A DNA stretch of 64,000 bases from JAMXLO01 sp963850535 (GTDB taxonomy: Bacteria > Pseudomonadota > Alphaproteobacteria > Acetobacterales > Acetobacteraceae), in NCBI GenBank assembly GCA_963850535.1, contig CAWKMC010000024.1, positions 136,885 to 200,884 on the forward strand, given 5' to 3'. How positions within the stretch are numbered: the first letter of the stretch is position 1; the number at the start of each line of letters is the position of its first letter. The position numbers were made by a program, and so were the translations under genes. The notes under the pieces are model-generated. The model saw only the letters and a program-made list of their open reading frames with translations. It searched no databases and had not been told where the DNA came from. This document shows, piece after piece, positions 56,640-64,000 of this stretch.

Positions 56640-56847
56640 TTCCGAGAGTAACACTCATCATGCATGAGTCGCCGTCCATGGACGAGGATGCAGGCAGAGA
56701 CAAAGGGAAGTGCGCGATGAGGTAATGGCGTAGCTGCAACACCGCTTCACAAAATGATCTCGCTATCCCTTGCATCCGTCCCCGGCTACTGTTTTCATTG
56801 ACCCGGCACATAGCGATTGCAGGCAGTTTTCACTATTAACAGCAAGG

Positions 56848-57597
56848 ATGTCGCGAATGCTTCCCTCTCGGCTGAACTTCGAGGGCGATCAATGGGACGG
56901 AAAGCTATGCCAGGCGTTACAAGCAACGCTTGGCTCCTGGGGTTTTGCCGCGATTGATAACGTGGCCGAGGTGCAGGAAATCCAAACTATCTCAATGCTG
57001 ATGGAGGAGGTTTTTGTAAAGAGAAACAGAATCTACATGCGAGACTTGGGAGATAATGCCGAAATATCCGACCAGCCTCAGATCCTAGAGATCATCTCGC
57101 CTTCGAAAATTGCGCCGGCACTTCTTCAGACGAGGTTTTTCCAACAGGCGCTGAAGATCTCGCAGGGTGTTCTTGGTCCGGCCGCCAAATTGCTGTTCGA
57201 TCATTGCATCGTCAAGCCAGCCTTCAACAACACAGCTACCGCGTGGCATCAGGACTGTGCTTATGCACGAACGATTTATCTTTTTTCCCCCAGACGGCTC
57301 CATTGGTGGTTACCGCTCCAGGATGCGACACGGGACAACGGCTGCATGGAATTTGTCGCTGGCAGCCACCTTGGGCGTGTGTTGCCTCATCGCCCACGCT
57401 CGCCACGAGCCCATGCATTGCAGGTTCAGTTGCCGTCAGAGGTCAAGCCGACTGCCTGCCCGGTTCCGGTCGGAGGTGTCACAGTTCACTTTCCGAAGAC
57501 AATTCACGGCACCGGGCCGAACAAGACCCCGGTTTCTCGGACAGCGTGGATTTTGCATCTCGGAATTAAGGGCTGGAAACCCACGTTGATGCGGTAA
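56848..57597 (+). CDS. Phytanoyl-CoA dioxygenase-like (PhyH) protein
   Basis: About 249 residues of the Fe(II)/2-oxoglutarate oxygenase fold: TAWHQDCAYAR carries the H-x-D metal motif, RDNGCMEFVAGSHLGRVLPH is the typical segment after it, and VHFPKTIHGTGPNKTPVSRTAWILHLG provides the distal His and the Arg that binds 2-oxoglutarate. The substrate is unknown; PhyH proteins hydroxylate lipids or secondary metabolites. MSRMLPSRL is the likely start, since the upstream in-frame part overlaps sequence next to the group II relic. There is no operon partner. Confidence 0.85.
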   Translation: MSRMLPSRLNFEGDQWDGKLCQALQATLGSWGFAAIDNVAEVQEIQTISMLMEEVFVKRNRIYMRDLGDNAEISDQPQILEIISPSKIAPALLQTRFFQQALKISQGVLGPAAKLLFDHCIVKPAFNNTATAWHQDCAYARTIYLFSPRRLHWWLPLQDATRDNGCMEFVAGSHLGRVLPHRPRSPRAHALQVQLPSEVKPTACPVPVGGVTVHFPKTIHGTGPNKTPVSRTAWILHLGIKGWKPTLMR

Positions 57598-58602
57598 GTG
57601 GTGTGTCCGTGCACTTTCTAGCCCGACGCCAGCCGTGCTGTGCCGGCCTGGACACTTGTCCCCTACGATGCGTAGTAATGACGATCTGATCAGCTCCCGT
57701 GACCACGCGCCTTGACCAGAGCAGGCGGAACCCGTGTCGATTGATGGAACGTCTGCAAGCCCCCACAAGTCGGCGAAAGCTTCGGTCTCCGCTGCGGGCG
57801 ATTTGCCACTCCCCCTCCCGGAATCGACCATGTGACCGAGCAGCGGAGATCGGGTTCCGAAGGGGACCAGCAATAAGGCGCGGATCTGTCGAAAACGCGA
57901 AAACGGGGCAGACCTTCAACGTGCAGATAGTGGCGTGGATGCCCAGCCTCGCGGCTTGCATCGGGGCTGCCAAGCAGTGAGCACGTTGATCGAGAACCTA
58001 GATACGGACTTCAAGGAAGGCGTGAGCATCTCGGCAACCATATTCCGCTCTTAGTCCGGGCCCATCGCCTACATCGCCAGGCGGTTCCCAGAAACGGGTT
58101 CTTCGAAGCAGTTGTCATGCCTTTTTATGGCGCCGCCCGCGGGTGAATTCGGAACGCATGGCAGAATGAAGTGGCCGTTGCTGCCGAACTTGGCGCAGTG
58201 ACGATGTGCAGAATGTGGCGGAGCGAACGACTAGATGGGGTAACGGGCCGGCGCCAGCCTAGCTGGGAGTGTGGCCGTCCCTTGCATGGGGACATGAATG
58301 TCAAGAACTTTTATCTCATGGAGTTGTCCTCCTATTGCGAGCGCAATCGACGATCGGAGGGGAGCTCGCCATGAGGACGCGGAACATCGCGCCGCAACCT
58401 TGCATTCGGTGCACCCGAACTAGTGATGCAACCATGATGCATGCATGCGCATCGGCGGCGAAGCTCCGGGATGGCGGGCCCATTCTCAGAGTCGGCCTGA
58501 AGCCATGGGACGGCGCGGGTCACCACCACCTCGGATCGTGATCGACGGCCCGTCGGCGCAAGCGGACGGGTGTCGAATCTATTTGCGAGTTTCTGACCAG
58601 CA
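57598..58602. other. No recognised gene
   Basis: About 1 kb between the PhyH gene and an IS110 transposase. Open frames exist on both strands but none shows family motifs, consistent composition or a ribosome site. The last part is probably the right end of the IS110. Confidence 0.4.
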
Positions 58603-59761
58603 CTATGCTGGCCGCAGGACTACGCCCTGTGGTATATCGCCCATAGTGACAAACCGCCATAGCGCAATGAGGAGCTTGCGCGCGAGCGCGACCACCATGG
58701 TCTTGCGCTTCTTCCCGGCAGCGACGCTTGCCTGATACCACTGGGTCATAGCGCTGTCCTTTTGATGAAGCAGGAAGCGCCAGGCGAGCTGGATCATGCC
58801 ACGACGGACCCGAGCATTGCCCGCCTTCGCGAGCCCCTTCTCGCGTCGGCGCGAACCACTTTCGTCGGGTGAGCCCGTGAGACCAGCGTATCGGGCGACT
58901 GCACGGTGATCGCGTAAGTCGCGCGACAGCACTTCGTGTGTGAGCATGTCCGCGGTCTCGGTGCCGACGCCGACGATCCGTTGCAGTTGCAAGAACTCTG
59001 GCATTCAACGGCCGCTGCGGCGCCTGTTTCAACTGTTGCAGGCGGTCGTCCTCTATCTGCTTGATCTGCTCGTCAATGAAACGCAAATGAGCCATCTCAC
59101 GCCGGAGCTCAGCCAGTGTGTTGGTCGGAATGGGATGACCCTCGGGCGTGAGCAGCGTCGCCAGCTGTTCCGGCGCTTTGCGTAATTTCACGTTGAAGCC
59201 GCGGATGCCCAGCCGAACCAAAGCAGCCTTCATTCGGTTGATGATTCCGGTGCGCTTGCCGACCAACTGCTCACGCTCACGGGTCGGACGTTTTGCATCC
59301 TCTTCCTGGAGAGTGGGGATCGCGACCATGGTGCAGTGTTTCTTCTCGCCACGCAGCCAACCGAGGAAGGAACGCTTAAGCAAAGCAATATCCAGTCGAT
59401 CGGTCTTTGCTCGTCGCTGCTCACGCGAGACCGCCACACTCGTTGGATGTATGACGTAGGCCTCGATCCCTCGGGCCTGCAGCCAACGTGCCAGCCAGAA
59501 ACCATCACGACCGGCCTCGAAGGCAACGACTATTCGTGTGACTTTGTGACCGGCCTTGGCTGCTTCCTCTCGCCAGCGGTGCAGCACCTTGAGCAGCCCT
59601 TCTGGGTCAGGCGGGAGCTTCTTCAGTGGCTCGCGCTGGATACCAGGAAGCACTCCGCCAACCAACCAAGTTGCCAAACTGAGTTCGACAACTGCTATCA
59701 ACGTCCTATCCTGATCGAGAGCGACGAGAGACCGGCTGAGGTCATCTTTTAACTGCAGCAT
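58603..59761 (-). pseudogene. IS110-family transposase, frameshifted (divergent pair, left)
   Basis: It starts MLQLKDDLSRSLVALDQDRTLIAVVELS, with DRLDIALLKRSFLGWLRGEKKHC and EREQLVGKRTGIINRMKAALVRLGI. After QAPQRPLNARV the frame shifts near 59010, and LQLQRIVGVGTETADMLTHEVLSRDLRDHRAVARYAGLTG and AKAGNARVRRGMIQLAWRFL (Tnp_20) continue in the next frame. It belongs to a different IS110 subgroup from the elements at 6 and 29 kb. Confidence 0.85.
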
Positions 59762-59889
59762 GGGGCACTCCACTTGCCATCACAGCGACGATGGTGCCAC
59801 CACGTCGCTCGCCCATAGAATCTCAGAGTGATGGTGTCATCGAACGGAGTCAGGCCTTGGCCTGCTCCAGCATCATCGAAGGGACGACC

Positions 59890-60921
59890 ATGGAGCAGTA
59901 TGCGGGGATCGATGTATCACTGGAAAGCGCGAGCGTTTGTGTGGTGGATTCGACTGGCCGGATCATGCGTGAGGCCAAAGTGGTATGTGAGCCGGAGGCC
60001 CTGATTGCCTGGTTCAGCAAGCTTGGGGTGAGCATGGCGCGGATCGGCCTGGAAGCGGGCCCGCTGTCACAATGGCTGTATGCGAGGATGCGGGAAGCGG
60101 GTCTATTGGTCGAGCTGTTGGAGACCCGCCATGTCCGTGACGCGTTCAAGGCGATGCCTGTGAAGACGGATCGCACGGATGCGCGCGGTATCGCGCAACT
60201 GATGCGTCTGGGTTGGTTCCGCCCGGTTCATTGTAAATCGCTGCCGGCGCAGGAACTGCGAGCGATACTGACGGCGCGCAAGCTGGTGCAGAACAAGCGG
60301 CACGACCTGGAGATGAGCCTTCGCGGCATCTTGCGAGGCTTCGGCCTGAAGGTGGGGCAGACGACTCCGCGGAACTTCGAAGCCCGCGTTCGCGAGCTGG
60401 CCGACGGACAGCCGACGCTTCTGGTGGTGGCCGATGCCATGTTGCTGGCCCGAGCAGTGCTCGTGGAGCAACTCGGCAAGTTGCAGAAGCGCCTTGTATC
60501 GTTGGCTCGCCAGGACACGCGCGCGAGGCTATTGATGTCCACCCCAGGTGTCGGTGTGCTTGTCGCGTTGACCTACGTGGCAGCGATCGACGATCCCGCG
60601 CGGTTCAGATCCTCCAAAGCTGTTGGCGCACATTTTGGACTGACGCCAAAGAAGTATCAGTCGGGCGAGACGGATGTCACAGGACGGATCTCCAAGATCG
60701 GCGATGCGAGCGTCCGCACTGCGCTCTACGAGGCAGCCAATGTCATCTTGACCCGGCCGGTCAGAGGTTCGTTGCTGAAGAGTTGGGCGATGCGGGTGGC
60801 GAAGCGTACCGGCATGCGCAAGGCGAAGGTCGCATTGGCCCGCAAGCTCGCTGTGATTCTGCACCGAATGCTGGCCAATGGCAGTGCGTTCGTCGCCGGC
60901 AAGGCAGCGGCCAAAGCATAG
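59890..60921 (+). CDS. IS110-family transposase, intact (divergent pair, right)
   Basis: A 343-residue DEDD transposase: MEQYAGIDVSLESASVCVVD (first Asp), IGLEAGPLSQWLYARMREAG (Glu), AMPVKTDRTDARGIAQLMRLGWF, then Tnp_20 with LLMSTPGVGVLVALTYVAAIDDPARF and TGRISKIGDASVRTALYEAANVIL (catalytic Ser). The C-terminus AKVALARKLAVILHRM is the pattern also seen as a scrap at 54.6 kb. The intergenic gap to the divergent IS110 is only 128 bases. The start was chosen at the conserved MEQYAGIDV. Confidence 0.95.
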   Translation: MEQYAGIDVSLESASVCVVDSTGRIMREAKVVCEPEALIAWFSKLGVSMARIGLEAGPLSQWLYARMREAGLLVELLETRHVRDAFKAMPVKTDRTDARGIAQLMRLGWFRPVHCKSLPAQELRAILTARKLVQNKRHDLEMSLRGILRGFGLKVGQTTPRNFEARVRELADGQPTLLVVADAMLLARAVLVEQLGKLQKRLVSLARQDTRARLLMSTPGVGVLVALTYVAAIDDPARFRSSKAVGAHFGLTPKKYQSGETDVTGRISKIGDASVRTALYEAANVILTRPVRGSLLKSWAMRVAKRTGMRKAKVALARKLAVILHRMLANGSAFVAGKAAAKA

Positions 60922-61526
60922 GGAGGGAGAGATCACCGGTTCGGGCGGATAGACACCAACGCCCGGAGCAGGTCCCGTCGCCGGGACGATGGATCCGGTC
61001 AGACCGCAAATCCGGGAGCAGCTCATCAGAGACTGCGCGTCCCTAGATTGGCCGACCGATCCTCATCAGACCCCATCAGGTGGCGGCCGCGCGCCGACCC
61101 CGGACAGAAGCGAGACACCGGCGACCGGATTGTGCTCGAAAGGGATTGACACACGAGGGCCCGTTACAGAAGGCCTGGATATATGGAGGTGCCGTCTAGG
61201 TCGGTTTTCATGGCGGCTTCGATCAGCTCGGCACAGGTCCAGTCGGTCCGGCCGGTGGGCCATGCCGCCATCAGGGTGGCGAGAGCGGCGTTGCCGGATC
61301 ATCCTCGAACGTGGCACGCATACTATTGGTCGGATCTGGCAGTCCCAGCCAGACCAGGGGCTCGCGGACTAGTTCGCTCCAGATACCGTAGGAAGGTGTT
61401 GGCGGGAGCGGGTGCGGGCGGCCCTGGCGTTGCCCTGCCGTATTGATCCTACGTCTGAGAAGCAAGCGTCTACGTTATTCATTTCATGCCTTTTCCGCCG
61501 GCTGCAGCCGTCGAATCCTCCTCTCC
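60922..61526. other. IS110 right end and intergenic DNA
   Basis: About 600 bases after the transposase. The part to about 61170 (ending near GATTGACACACGAGGGCCCG) is probably the non-coding right end of the IS110. No gene is recognised in the remainder. Confidence 0.45.
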
Positions 61527-61790
61527 ATGGCACATCAAGAGACGGTCACACTGACCGGCACTTACGAAAGTCGGGTCGCGCAGTTGCTGCGGGCTGCGCG
61601 GCACCAAGCGCGATTGGCGCAGGCTGCCGCAAGGCCGCGGATGCAGGACGCGCTGACCGAACTGGAAGATGCGCTGTCTGATCAGCTTGGCGCCCTGGAG
61701 AGCGCCGCCGATGCCGATCTGGCTGACGCCGAGGAGACCGGAGAGGCCGAGCGCATGCGGCAGAGCTGGCGTCCGCTGAGAGCTGCCTGA
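61527..61790 (+). CDS. Small hypothetical protein coupled to ku
   Basis: An 87-residue helical, Ala/Glu-rich protein: MAHQETVTLTGTYESRVAQLLRAARHQARLAQAAARPRMQDALTELEDALSDQLGALESAADADLADAEE. Its TGA overlaps the ATG of the ku remnant by one base (TGATG), implying translational coupling. No family is recognised. Confidence 0.55.
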   Translation: MAHQETVTLTGTYESRVAQLLRAARHQARLAQAAARPRMQDALTELEDALSDQLGALESAADADLADAEETGEAERMRQSWRPLRAA

Positions 61791-62668
61791 TGGCGAGACC
61801 GATTTGGCGCGGCCATCCTGCGGCTCGCGCTCGTCTCCTGCCCCGTCGCCCTCTACAACGCCCGCCATGACCGGGCGGGATCAGGTTCAACCTGATCAAT
61901 CCGGAGACGGGCAACCGCATCCGGATGATCACGCAGGATGCCGAGACCGGGAAAGAGGTGGAGCGTCGCGACCTCGTCAAAGGCTACGAGTTCCGGAAGA
62001 ACCAATACGTCCTGCTCAGTGATGAGGACTTCGACAGCGTCAGGGTCGAAAGCTCGTCGGTGATGACGATCGAGAAGTTCGTCGAAACGGATTCAATCGA
62101 TCCGGTTTACTACGATGCAGCTTACTATCTGGCGCCGGATGGTGAGCCGGCCGCGATGTCTATGCCGTGCTGCGCGAGGCTATCGCCAAGACCGGCAAGA
62201 CCGCCCTTGCCCGCGTGGTGATCTCGCAGCGAGAGCGCACGGTTGCGATCCGGCCGACTGGCGACGGACTGATGGCGCACACGCTCTACGAGGAGCGGGA
62301 CCTCAACAGCTCGAAGGACCTGTTCGAGGGCCTCTGCGGGCATCAAAACCGATCCGGAGATGGTGCAGCTCGCCAGCCAGCTGGTGCAGCGCCAGTCCGG
62401 CAAATACGACGCAGCCGATCTCGAGGATCGATACGAGACCCGTCTGCGCGCGATGATCGACGCCAAGCTCAAGGGCGAAGGCATCGATGCGAGCGAACCG
62501 GAGCTAGCCGGATCGCACGAACGTCGTCGACCTGATGGCGGCGCTGAAGAAGAGCCTGGGTCAGGCGGCGGACGAGAAGAAACCGCGCCGGCCAAGAAAA
62601 AGGCTGCCGCCAAGGTCACGCCGATCAAGCCGCCTCAGGCCGCAGCGGCCAAGCGCAAGCGGGCCTGA
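61790..62668 (+). pseudogene. ku: Ku protein (non-homologous end joining), multiple frameshifts
   Basis: The pieces in order are MARPIWRG, LRLALVSCPVALYNARHDR, FNLINPETGNRIRMITQDAETGKEVERRDLVKGYEFRKNQYVLLSDEDFDSV, DSIDPVYYDAAYYLAPDGEPA, YAVLREAIAKTGKTALARVVISQRERTVAIRP, LMAHTLYEERDLNSSKDLFEGL, PEMVQLASQLVQRQSGKYDAADLEDRYETRLRAMIDAKLKGEGID and a Lys-rich tail. These are typical of bacterial Ku, which binds DNA ends and recruits LigD. At least four frame changes occur. No ligD gene is in the window. Confidence 0.9.
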
Positions 62669-62821
62669 GCCCCCTCCCCTTTCTTCCCAGCGCTGCAACC
62701 GGATTAGCCGGTCCTCCTCCTCGAGGCATACCACGCAGTAGATCTCGTCCTCGGCCGTGAGGTGCCCGACCTCATAGTCGCCGAAGCCGCACTCTGGGCA
62801 GTGAAAGCGGGTGAGAGCCAT
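62561..62821 (-). CDS. Small zinc-ribbon-like protein
   Basis: About 86 residues. MALTRFHCPECGFGDYEVGHLTAEDEIYCVVCLEEEDRLIRLQRWEE has two C-x-x-C pairs (CPEC, CVVC) about 20 residues apart, a zinc-ribbon spacing. The C-terminal 36 residues are read through the antisense of the ku tail and may be an artefact of a lost stop. It is convergent with ku. Role unknown. Confidence 0.55.
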   Translation of the reverse strand: MALTRFHCPECGFGDYEVGHLTAEDEIYCVVCLEEEDRLIRLQRWEERGGGSGPLALGRCGLRRLDRRDLGGSLFLGRRGFFSSAA

Positions 62822-62935
62822 GTGCGCGCCTCCTCCATGGCCGGATAAGTCCTGGCCCAACTCGGGGAAATCAGATTGTCATGGCGGTTCCCGAGCAGGA
62901 ATGGCAAAATAGGTTCGTTACGAAGGGATGCGCAC

Positions 62936-63840
62936 ATGTGGAAATCAGCGATTTGTTCAAGCACGATACTCGGTGCCCTTGCTCTGACGCTGATGGCACC
63001 ACACCCTGCGCTTGCATGGGGTAGCGAAGGACATGAGGTTGTGGCGTTGATCGCCCAGGCCCACCTAGATCCACCTGTTAAGAAGAGAGTGAGCGCCCTT
63101 CTTGCTGCTGATACGAGCGATCTCACTGCGCACGACATTGCGTCCGAGGCAACATGGGCCGATGAATATCGAGACAGGAACATTGATAACTCACGCGCCC
63201 TGACGTCGAGCTGGCATTTCGTCGACATTGAGATAGACGGCCCGAATATCGACCAAGCATGCTTCGACCATCCTGAACCGGATCACCCGGCCTCCACTGG
63301 TCCAGCCAAGGACTGTGTTGTCGACAAGATTCAGGAGTTTGCAGACGAACTAGCGAACCGGGATACCGACCCTGAAGAGCAAGTCGTCGCTCTGAAGTTT
63401 CTATTGCACTTCGTTGGCGATCTTCATCAGCCTCTGCATGCCGCCGACGACCATGATAGAGGGGGTACCGACAAGAAAGTATCGGCTGCAGGTGAAGCAT
63501 CCGGCAACCTCCACCACTATTCGGACAATGTATTCGTGGAGCAGCTCGGACCGAATGCAAAGAGCATGGCGTCGGACTTGATCGGGCATATCTCGGACGA
63601 TCAAGTTCGGCAGTGGTCACAAGGGACCGCTTGGATTGGGCAATGGAATCATTCAAAGTCGCAAAAGACGATGCGTATGGCCAACTCCCCGAGCCGAATT
63701 CGAAACATGTGTATCGGCTGAGCGATGATTATATGGCCATGGCAACCCAAGATGCCGCGATGCAGCTCAGCAAGGGTGGGGGTACGGCTGGCATCGTGCT
63801 GAATCAGGCGCTGGGGGGCAGAAAAACCGGTAAATCCCCG
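62936..63840 (+). pseudogene. S1/P1-type nuclease, frameshifted
   Basis: MWKSAICSSTILGALALTLMAPHPALA is a good signal peptide. The mature protein starts WGSEGHEVVALIAQAHL, giving the N-terminal Trp and first His zinc ligands. ATWADEYRD, SSWHFVDIEI, LKFLLHFVGDLHQPLHAADDHDRGGTD and NLHHYSDN supply the remaining zinc ligands of the S1/P1 family. Frames shift near 63635 (continuing ESFKVAKDDAYGQLP, YRLSDDYMAMATQDAAMQLSKGG) and near 63780. Intact enzymes degrade single-stranded nucleic acids outside the cytoplasm. Confidence 0.85.
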
Positions 63841-63858
63841 AGCCTTGGTATTTGCGTC

Positions 63859-63888
63859 GGGAGGAAGGACGACCTCCTCTCCCCTTTG
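63859..63888 (+). terminator. Possible terminator after nuclease remnant
   Basis: An imperfect inverted repeat GGGAGGAAGG / CCTCCTCTCCC with an ACGA loop, followed by CTTT. Its position just after the nuclease reading frame fits a weak rho-independent terminator. Confidence 0.3.
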
Positions 63889-64000
63889 TGGTCAAATCAA
63901 CCTTATTGACGGATTTAGAACACCAGAATGCCTTCTAAGTGGGCAAATCTGGCTCATATATGCCAGGTGATGACAATGGAATAGGGCAAATGGCAAAATC

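Noticed and set aside
61183..61446. Frames on both strands near 61.2-61.4 kb as a small gene
   Set aside because: No ribosome site, no motif, and the position fits the non-coding end of an IS element.
1..64000. CRISPR array, tRNA or rRNA genes
   Set aside because: No regularly spaced repeats, cloverleaf-like sequences or rRNA signatures were noticed by eye. A tRNA scan was not possible here.

Overview
The window looks like a GC-rich alphaproteobacterial accessory region, most likely from the Acetobacteraceae (inference). The grounds are a cyanide-insensitive type cytochrome bd oxidase, an acetan/xanthan-style exopolysaccharide (EPS) locus, a RepB/ParB-like partition remnant of repABC-plasmid type, and dense IS5, IS701, IS66, IS110, IS1634 and ISAs1 elements. 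A plasmid, chromid or large genomic island would all fit.

Layout: 0-4.6 kb is ordinary and intact: the end of a PlsC-like acyltransferase, a DUF2125 protein, an ACT-domain protein and cydAB. A stand-alone RelA/SpoT-domain gene follows at 4.6-5.6 kb. From 5.7 to 13.4 kb is a nested transposon stack: an IS110 inside an IS5, then an IS66 inside an IS701, then a second IS701 joined through a shared CTAG. 13.4-19.5 kb is gene debris (GH15, kup, GH31 and toxin-antitoxin fragments), with an intact methyltransferase, a DUF6197-like gene and an IS1634-type transposase. 19.66-20.37 kb holds an ORF-less group II intron. 20.5-28.5 kb is a mostly minus-strand, phage-flavoured module (DUF5681 protein, hypothetical proteins, FnIII-glycosidase-like protein, galactose-oxidase-like protein) with an ISAs1 insertion. 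28.7-30.5 kb holds a second IS110 inside a second IS5. 30.8-32.9 kb carries an integrase fragment and a frameshifted repB.

33.6-56 kb is a large EPS region: a polyprenyl-phosphate sugar transferase, UDP-xylose synthase, UDP-glucose 4-epimerase, Wzc-like co-polymerase/kinase, Wzy-like polymerase, GT2 and GT4 glycosyltransferases, a flippase fused to a GH16 glycanase, a sugar methyltransferase and an acyltransferase-3 relic. Sugar transferase starts the lipid-linked repeat unit, GTs extend it, Wzx flips it, Wzy/Wzc polymerise it and GH16 would trim it. Many steps are now frameshifted, and several genes exist as decayed tandem duplicates, so the pathway as drawn is probably non-functional or partly redundant.

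56-64 kb contains a group II intron 3' relic, a PhyH-like dioxygenase, two divergent IS110 transposases, a broken Ku (NHEJ) gene and a broken S1/P1 nuclease gene.

Single-base frameshifts are very frequent. Large genes beside them are intact (cydAB, galactose oxidase, Wzx-GH16, UXS, IS66 tnpC), so real decay seems likelier than uniform sequencing error, but the sequence alone cannot settle this.
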